Of a stretch of 11,138 nt of DNA, positions 7,968 through 11,138 are shown piece by piece. The translations under genes and the position numbers were made by a program. Positions within the stretch are counted from its first letter, which is position 1. Every line of letters starts with the position of its first letter. Location of the stretch: the NCBI GenBank assembly GCA_018334735.1, contig JAGXLK010000023.1, positions 1-11,138 of the forward strand, in the 5' to 3' direction. The stretch is from Planctomycetota bacterium (GTDB lineage Bacteria; Planctomycetota; Brocadiia; SM23-32). The notes below the pieces were generated by a model. That model made no database searches. It had not been told where the DNA came from and saw only the letters and a list, made by a program, of their open reading frames with translations.

Positions 7968-8203
7968 TGGCAAAAGAGGACCTTCTGAAAGCCCTTGATA
8001 AAGCGGTGCGAACCGAAGAAAAAGCAACACCGCTCTACCTTCGACACGTCTCAGCTTCTGTCCCCTGGTTCGGATTCGAGGACGACGAAAAGGAAGAGAT
8101 ACAGAATGTACTCCGCTCTATCGCGCAGGATTCGAGTCGGCATCGGGAAATGATCGAAGAGCTCCGGGAAAAAGTGGAACAGGAGGACAGGGATGTTTTC
8201 TAA
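7964..8203 (+). CDS. Half-ferritin-like small protein A, degenerate ligand set (79 aa)
   Basis: Two predicted amphipathic helices (about 5-30 and 42-70) joined by a loop, VPWFGFEDD, match one helical hairpin of a ferritin/rubrerythrin four-helix bundle. E18 in AVRTEEKATPLY has the usual spacing of seven to Y25. In the second helix H60 sits in IAQDSSRH, where the family's IA-x-DE-x-RH motif would have Glu three residues before the His; here that position is S57, so the iron site looks incomplete. The ATG at 7964 overlaps the hydrolase stop (ATGA), with GGGAG upstream; an ATG at 7967 is an alternative start. It shares register with the next gene (KED start, E18, Y25), pointing to a tandem duplication. 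A role in iron or redox handling is inference; a structural role or partnership with protein B is equally possible. Confidence 0.75.
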   Translation: MMAKEDLLKALDKAVRTEEKATPLYLRHVSASVPWFGFEDDEKEEIQNVLRSIAQDSSRHREMIEELREKVEQEDRDVF

Positions 8204-8393
8204 AGAAGATTACAAAGATTACCTCGAACAGGTCATGGCACTTGAGGCCAAGATGAACGAACACTATAAAAAACTGGCCCGGCAGGTTGATGACAAAGAA
8301 ATGACCGCGCTGTTCGAACAACTCGAGCACGAAGAGGCCAACCACTACGCGCAACTGGAAAAACTGGAAGAACTCCCGTCAGGTGCCGGATAA
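8193..8393 (+). CDS. Half-ferritin-like small protein B, intact E/ExxH motif (66 aa)
   Basis: A helical hairpin (about 6-30 and 34-61) with the half-site ligands of ferritin-like di-iron proteins: E18 (seven before Y25) and E48-x-x-H51 in LEHEEANHYAQL. A 66-residue protein can supply only half of a four-helix bundle, so it must dimerise with itself or pair with protein A. Encapsulin-associated ferritin is a known precedent for half-ferritins that assemble around iron, but no encapsulin gene is in the window. Start ATG at 8193 has an excellent ribosome binding site (AGGAGG, 8181-8186) and lies 11 bp inside the end of gene A. It is the last gene of the operon. Immediately after its stop the sequence changes to a broken transposase, so any native downstream gene or terminator has been lost or displaced. 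No T-tailed hairpin was found at 8394-8502. Confidence 0.78.
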   Translation: MFSKEDYKDYLEQVMALEAKMNEHYKKLARQVDDKEMTALFEQLEHEEANHYAQLEKLEELPSGAG

Positions 8394-8401
8394 GAATCTA
8401 T

Positions 8402-8500
8402 TCGGTCCCGCTGAAAGCGCAGCAAGAACTCCCTGTCGTAGCACCGGTGGGTCAGATGGTAGGTGTATCCGGGCAATATGACTCGGCTGTGTTCTGGCAT
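8402..8500 (-). pseudogene. 5' relic of a REP-associated (Y1/IS200-like) tyrosine transposase
   Basis: Reading from the ATG at 8500, the first 33 codons give MPEHSRVIL then PGYTYHLTHRCYDREFLL, then RFQRDR. This is the characteristic N-terminus of RAYT-type Y1 transposases (P-G-x-x-Y/H-H-[LIV]-T-H/Q-R-C/G, then REFLL-x-F-x-x-DR). The homology stops at about 8402, nine bases from the stop codon of the ferritin-like gene. The HxH metal motif and catalytic Tyr, which lie further downstream in the family, are gone. It begins two bases after the AbiEii stop. The fragment cannot be active, but it links this locus to RAYT elements and so to the REP-like repeats nearby. Confidence 0.7.
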
Positions 8501-8502
8501 GA

Positions 8503-9039
8503 TCACCGGCAATCATAGGGCAAGGTTTCCGCCCCTGCAAAGGGCTCGGAGCCGCTTAGAATCCGAAAACACCCCCCGAAAATGTAAGTATTCAGTAAAG
8601 CACGTACATCCTCCACGACTTCTTCCAACGTCACATCTTCTGGCAATTTATGCCGCCGCAGAAAACCGCGCCACTGGGACCGTTTACTCGTGCCGGAGGC
8701 GAATTCTTCCGAAAGTCCCATAGGAGTTGCTTTCGGAATCTCGGTCTGGCGCCGACGGAACGTTTTCTCAATCGCACGCGCGACCGCTCGTCCCTGGAAA
8801 TCAAGACGCCTGCACATCGTCCAAAGATCGTAAAAGTCCTTGAGTCTGCTGTTCGGGAATCCAAGAGACACAATAGCCTCAAACTGCTCCGCATACGGGC
8901 TTTTCGTGATTCGGTAGAGCAGACGTTCAGTTCCATACCTGACCAACGTCAGGTTGAAATCCTCACCACGTTCTCTGCTGAGGTTGAGAAGCCTCTGACG
9001 AACTGAAGCTGCGAGATTGCTCGGTGGTTTTGAGCTCAC
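8503..9039 (-). pseudogene. abiEii: AbiEii toxin with in-frame loss of the nucleotidyltransferase core (178 aa left)
   Basis: AbiEii toxins are nucleotidyltransferases of type IV toxin-antitoxin pairs, usually near 290-300 residues. The start here is GTG at 9039, overlapping the antitoxin stop in GTGA; a longer frame to 9102 exists but is not homologous. Residues 8-49 (NLAASVRQRLLNLSRERGEDF through YRITKSPY) match the family N-terminus. Residues 54 onward (EAIVSLGFPNSRLKDFYDLW, then FRRRQTEIP, SQWRGFLRR and VEDVRALL) match the C-terminal half. The intervening 110-120 residues, with the GG/GS and RxTxDxD catalytic motifs, are missing, joined in frame at AEQF (about 8880-8892). The N-terminal part normally runs on into a VLKGA-type stretch and the C-terminal part normally follows an AEKF-like sequence, so a deletion between short similar sequences is likely. 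The last 29 residues are atypical. No toxin activity is expected. Confidence 0.85.
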
Positions 9040-9464
9040 GTTATGGCCTCCATATAGGGCTGCATCACCTGCGCGACACGGCATATCCGAGCGTATTTCC
9101 ACAGTTCATCCGCGGTGATCATGTTCTGCTGCCAGGAGTCTTTCAGTGCTTCCAGAGCGACATCCAGCCCGATCTTGTTGCGATATTTGAAGCAATCGGC
9201 CACCGTTTTGGACGGACAGTACACCTTGATCGTCGCGCCTCCGATATCGTGTTCTTCAACGCCTTCGCTCAGGGCAGGGCCGGAGAACCGGACGATTTCA
9301 ATGGGAAGCTCGCGAACCTTTGGAAGCGCCGCCTTGCGATCTATGGCCATCCAGATCTGGTGCGGGGATTGCGTCCCGATTTCGTGGAACCGCAGGGCGG
9401 ACAGAAGACAAATGACCCCCTTCGGCACACGCTTGACGGCCTGGGCCAGTGTCTGTCGGCAAAA
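9036..9464 (-). pseudogene. abiEi: AbiEi antitoxin, N-terminally truncated
   Basis: AbiEi antitoxins have an N-terminal winged-helix domain that binds the promoter and a C-terminal domain that neutralises AbiEii. Here the C-terminal domain is well preserved: VPKGVICLLSALRFHEIGTQ, IWMAIDRKA, IEIVRFSG, the I-K-V-Y-x-x-x-K-T-V-A-D-C-F block and the final helix to QPYMEAIT. Family similarity extends upstream to about TLAQAVKR (near 9451), and a TAG at 9465-9467 closes the frame. The 60-70 residues of the DNA-binding domain are absent and replaced by repeat-rich sequence. GTG at 9428 could restart a 130-residue protein, but no ribosome binding site supports it. It overlaps abiEii by 4 bp, the normal arrangement. 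Confidence 0.85.
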
Positions 9465-9469
9465 CTATC

Positions 9470-9518
9470 ACCAACTCTCAACTGCCGTTCCCTTCCGCTT
9501 AGAGCCCCCATTTCCCCC
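9470..9518. repeat. Direct repeat unit, copy A
   Basis: Two heptamers (ACCAACT, CTCAACT) run straight into GCCG, then TTCCCTT, then CCGCTTAGAGCCCCCAT and a C-run. Copy B at 9678-9718 has the same order without the TTCCCTT insertion. Copy A begins within a few bases of the broken end of abiEi. Confidence 0.5.
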
Positions 9519-9592
9519 GCAAAATGCCCCGTCTAAGCCATATATAAGGGGTGTTTCTGTCCTATCCGCAGCTCCAGCAACAACTTCGGTTG

Positions 9593-9623
9593 GTCCGACC
9601 CGGATACCTCAGACCCCGATACC
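9593..9623. repeat. Tandem 15-bp GACCC[G/C]GATACC repeat
   Basis: GACCCGGATACC (9597-9608) and GACCCCGATACC (9612-9623) are tandem copies with 11 of 12 identical bases and a 3-bp spacer. The second is the inverted counterpart of GATATCGGGGTC at 9751-9762 (one mismatch). GGTCC at 9593 and GACC at 9612 also form an inverted pair. Confidence 0.5.
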
Positions 9624-9656
9624 TTCCAGTTGTTTCGTTCGTCGTTCCTCGATTTT

Positions 9657-9691
9657 CTCAACTCACAACTCAGAACTCTAAACTCAGAACT
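9657..9691. repeat. Heptanucleotide tandem repeat, five units
   Basis: CTCAACT, CACAACT, CAGAACT, CTAAACT and CAGAACT follow one another without a gap; on the minus strand this reads as a TGAGTT-type heptamer array. Each unit keeps AACT at its end and varies at the first three bases. Two more units of the same family occur at 9470-9483. This resembles the heptameric STRR class of bacterial repeats, although whether it is homologous to them is unknown. Confidence 0.65.
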
Positions 9692-9718
9692 GCCGCTTTA
9701 AGCCCATATGTTACCCCC
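9678..9718. repeat. Direct repeat unit, copy B
   Basis: The last two heptamers (CTAAACT, CAGAACT) run into GCCGCTTTAAGCCCAT and then a CCCCC run, parallel to copy A. A partial third occurrence of the TAAGCC-ATAT core lies at 9533-9542. Confidence 0.45.
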
Positions 9719-9750
9719 TTGTTTTGTCGTATCCCCTTATTCCGCATTCT

Positions 9751-9769
9751 GATATCGGGGTCCGACTCC
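9751..9769. repeat. GGGGTC-GACTCC imperfect palindrome
   Basis: GATATCGGGGTCCGACTCC contains GGGGTC facing GACTCC around one base, with one mismatch, and includes the inverted partner of the 9612-9623 repeat. Short GGGGTC-n-GACCCC palindromes are frequent in noncoding DNA of genomes with Y1 transposases, as far as I recall. The palindrome itself is seen; the association is inference. Confidence 0.45.
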
Positions 9770-9798
9770 TATTACCCTGGCCAGTTTTCTGATATGAG

Positions 9799-9828
9799 TG
9801 GCCACGCAACCCAAAACCGTTATATAAT
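9799..9828 (+). promoter_or_regulatory. Possible sigma70 promoter
   Basis: A perfect TATAAT (9823-9828) lies 18 bp after TGGCCA (9799-9804, four of six to TTGACA). It points toward the tiny ORF at 9901. The surrounding AT-rich stretch could produce the -10 match by chance. Confidence 0.35.
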
Positions 9829-9900
9829 ATAGGTGCGGATATGACAGGGATCCTATTGTTGGAGAATTGTTGGTGACAAAACTCCACATAGGAGACCGGC

Positions 9901-9924
9901 ATGTTCGCTATTGTTCAATGTTAA
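9901..9924 (+). other. Seven-codon ORF MFAIVQC with ribosome binding site
   Basis: ATG at 9901 follows AGGAG (9890-9894) by six bases and a perfect TATAAT by 72 bp, and the frame stops at TAA 9922-9924. It could be a leader peptide, or the first codons of a gene cut off here. The sequence resembles the start of ribosomal protein L21 (M-[YF]-A-[IV] before GGKQ), but the match is too short to rely on. The gene just beyond it is on the opposite strand. Confidence 0.25.
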
Positions 9925-9947
9925 GGACGGTTTAACCGGAAGAACCC

Positions 9948-11138
9948 TCACTTCACGTCAGCCGGATCCGCCGGTTCGGCGATCCAGTCCCAGACAGGTC
10001 CGGTTGACCCGTTTTCCAGGCGCACCCCCTCTGGATTGACCGGATGGCCGTCGTCCCTGGATGTGGCCTGCACTGCCAGAGCAGTTACTCCGATAGCCCC
10101 GAGCGGTTGCACCTCACCCTCCTGCGCGATTCCGTCGGTGTTTTTATCCTGCCAGGCGGCCAGACCTTCCAGCTCCTGTCCGCTCAACCAACCGTCGCCG
10201 TCGTCATCCAGCAGTGCCATTGCCCGGAAACCATCACCGGGTAGCAGCCACCAGGTAAACGTGCCGAAAAGCTGACGTCCGGATTGAACGGTGTTCGTCC
10301 TACGGGGATCCCATACCAGAAACCGAGCCTCTGGAGTTATCCAGGTCCACCGCCGTTCGCGTCCGGACCCGGTCATGTCAAACGGTACGGGCTCGTCGCG
10401 GATGATGAGTTGATCGATGCCCCTCGTCTGGTGGGTCGAAAAAATGATGGGGGTGACCGGTCCCTGTGGCAGCTCCTGCAGTTCATTGAGATGGTCCTCT
10501 GTCTCTCCACGCAGATCTTCATTGATCTTGAAGTCCGGATATTGATCGGATAGACGCTGAATACCTTTCGCCGCGTTGTAACTGACCAGCGATTGGATTC
10601 CGGCCAACGGCTTATGATCGAGATCGGCTTCCTGTTTCCGGGACATCTTGAAAGCGCGAATGTAGTGGGTGAGTGCGGACTCTATCCATGCCTTTTTGAT
10701 TTTCTCATCGGCTGAGGCATTCCCCGGGTCGGACTCCAGGTCTTTGAGGTCCAGGCCGCGGTCTCCGGCTCGATCCGAATATTCTTCCAGTATTGAAGCC
10801 AGGCCCAGATGGTAAAGCCCGTTGGATTCGCCCTTTTCGATGGCAGTCTGAAAAGCCCTGATCGCTCCGGTTGCATAGGCATCGAGTTTTTCGCCATCCG
10901 GTTTCGGAGGCCGCCAGTTTTCTTCACGAAGTTGCCGGACAATTTTGCGTCGTTTCTGGTAATATTCTCGTTTTGCCTCCTCGTCCCCCTCAAGCGCTTT
11001 TTTATTCTCCAGACCCATCTGTTCTAAAGCGCGACGTCTGGCCTCGGCATATAACGCAAGCCGGGGTGATACCAGGTGGTCCGGCGCAAGGGATGGTGGC
11101 CTCCCGTCTTTGTGGCGCGTGAATGACGGTATTCCGTA
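9948..11138 (-). CDS. EF-hand calcium-binding-type protein, 5' end outside the window (396 aa visible)
   Basis: The frame is open to the window edge, reading inward from YGIPSFTRHKDGRPP, so the ATG at 11018 is probably internal. The visible N-terminal half is charged and helical (ARRRALEQMGLENKKALEGD, then KREYYQKRRKIVRQL), with TPR-like helices around YATGAIRAFQTAIEKGESN and SALTHYIRAFKMS. The C-terminal part has GRQLFGTFTWWL, then two adjacent EF-hand-type loops: DDDGDGWLSGQE (10173-10208) and DKNTDGIAQEGE (10113-10148). Both have acidic ligands at 1, 3, 5 and 12, as in dockerin and EF-hand loops. A DPRRTNTVQSGRQLFG-type block before paired loops recurs, as I recall, in planctomycete and related secreted proteins. 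Its function is unknown. Location cannot be judged without the N-terminus. No clear terminator follows its stop. Confidence 0.8.
   Translation of the reverse strand, partial: YGIPSFTRHKDGRPPSLAPDHLVSPRLALYAEARRRALEQMGLENKKALEGDEEAKREYYQKRRKIVRQLREENWRPPKPDGEKLDAYATGAIRAFQTAIEKGESNGLYHLGLASILEEYSDRAGDRGLDLKDLESDPGNASADEKIKKAWIESALTHYIRAFKMSRKQEADLDHKPLAGIQSLVSYNAAKGIQRLSDQYPDFKINEDLRGETEDHLNELQELPQGPVTPIIFSTHQTRGIDQLIIRDEPVPFDMTGSGRERRWTWITPEARFLVWDPRRTNTVQSGRQLFGTFTWWLLPGDGFRAMALLDDDGDGWLSGQELEGLAAWQDKNTDGIAQEGEVQPLGAIGVTALAVQATSRDDGHPVNPEGVRLENGSTGPVWDWIAEPADPADVK

Larger units (their letters stand above)
9465..9947. other. Noncoding repeat island
   Basis: About 480 bp without a normal gene. 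It contains heptanucleotide repeats, a duplicated 40-50 bp unit, GGGGTC/GACCCC palindromes, a promoter-like pair and a tiny ORF, listed separately. Its start coincides with the break in abiEi, so the repeats probably sit at the breakpoint. The missing AbiEi N-terminal domain was not found in any frame here. No tRNA, CRISPR repeat or full transposase was seen. Confidence 0.6.

Noticed and set aside
8394..8502. Operon terminator after the second ferritin-like gene
   Set aside because: GCTG/CAGC and ATGAT/ATCAT stems are very short and lack T-runs; the stretch is better explained as transposase relic.
9040..9102. Longer AbiEii start at 9102
   Set aside because: The extra 21 residues are not family-like, while GTG at 9039 overlaps the antitoxin stop and leads directly into NLAASVRQRLLN.

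Overview
The window looks like chromosome of a Gram-negative (diderm) bacterium with moderately high GC. The outer-membrane barrel, the cellulose-synthase-like glycosyltransferase, the AbiE relics and the small Cys/His protein would fit a Desulfobacterota- or PVC-like (for example Kiritimatiellota) genome. That placement is inference; there is no rRNA or marker gene to settle it.

Layout. (i) 69-296, minus: a 75-residue protein made of two identical-register Cys4/His2 modules, with a strong ribosome binding site and an operator-like repeat upstream. (ii) 354-822: intergenic, holding a head-to-head pair of REP-like repeats (511-610) and a plausible sigma70 promoter (696-724). (iii) 823-8393, plus: a five-gene cluster. 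It encodes a 1427-residue TPR plus beta-barrel exporter, a membrane family 2 glycosyltransferase, a family 8 glycoside hydrolase lipoprotein, and two small tandem half-ferritin-like proteins. The last four overlap one another. (iv) 8402-9464, minus: a graveyard. It holds the first 33 codons of a REP-associated (Y1/IS200-like) transposase, an AbiEii toxin that has lost its nucleotidyltransferase core in frame, and an AbiEi antitoxin that has lost its N-terminal DNA-binding domain. (v) 9465-9947: a repeat island with heptanucleotide tandem repeats, a duplicated 40-50 bp unit, GGGGTC/GACCCC palindromes, a possible promoter and a 7-codon ORF. (vi) 9948-11138, minus: the C-terminal 396 residues of an EF-hand protein that runs off the window.

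How the genes work together. The exporter, synthase and hydrolase match the functional core of cellulose-type exopolysaccharide systems: an inner-membrane processive GT2, a GH8 trimming enzyme and a TPR/barrel secretion protein (compare BcsA-BcsZ-BcsC and PelB-like exporters). BcsB and a PilZ domain are absent, and the polymer cannot be named from sequence. The two ferritin-like small proteins are translationally coupled to the hydrolase gene and are the least expected part of the operon. They keep the same register (KED start, E18, Y25), but only the second retains the full ExxH iron-ligand motif, so a split or heteromeric di-iron bundle is possible. The transposase relic and the REP-like repeats suggest that this genome has carried RAYT activity that shaped both noncoding regions.
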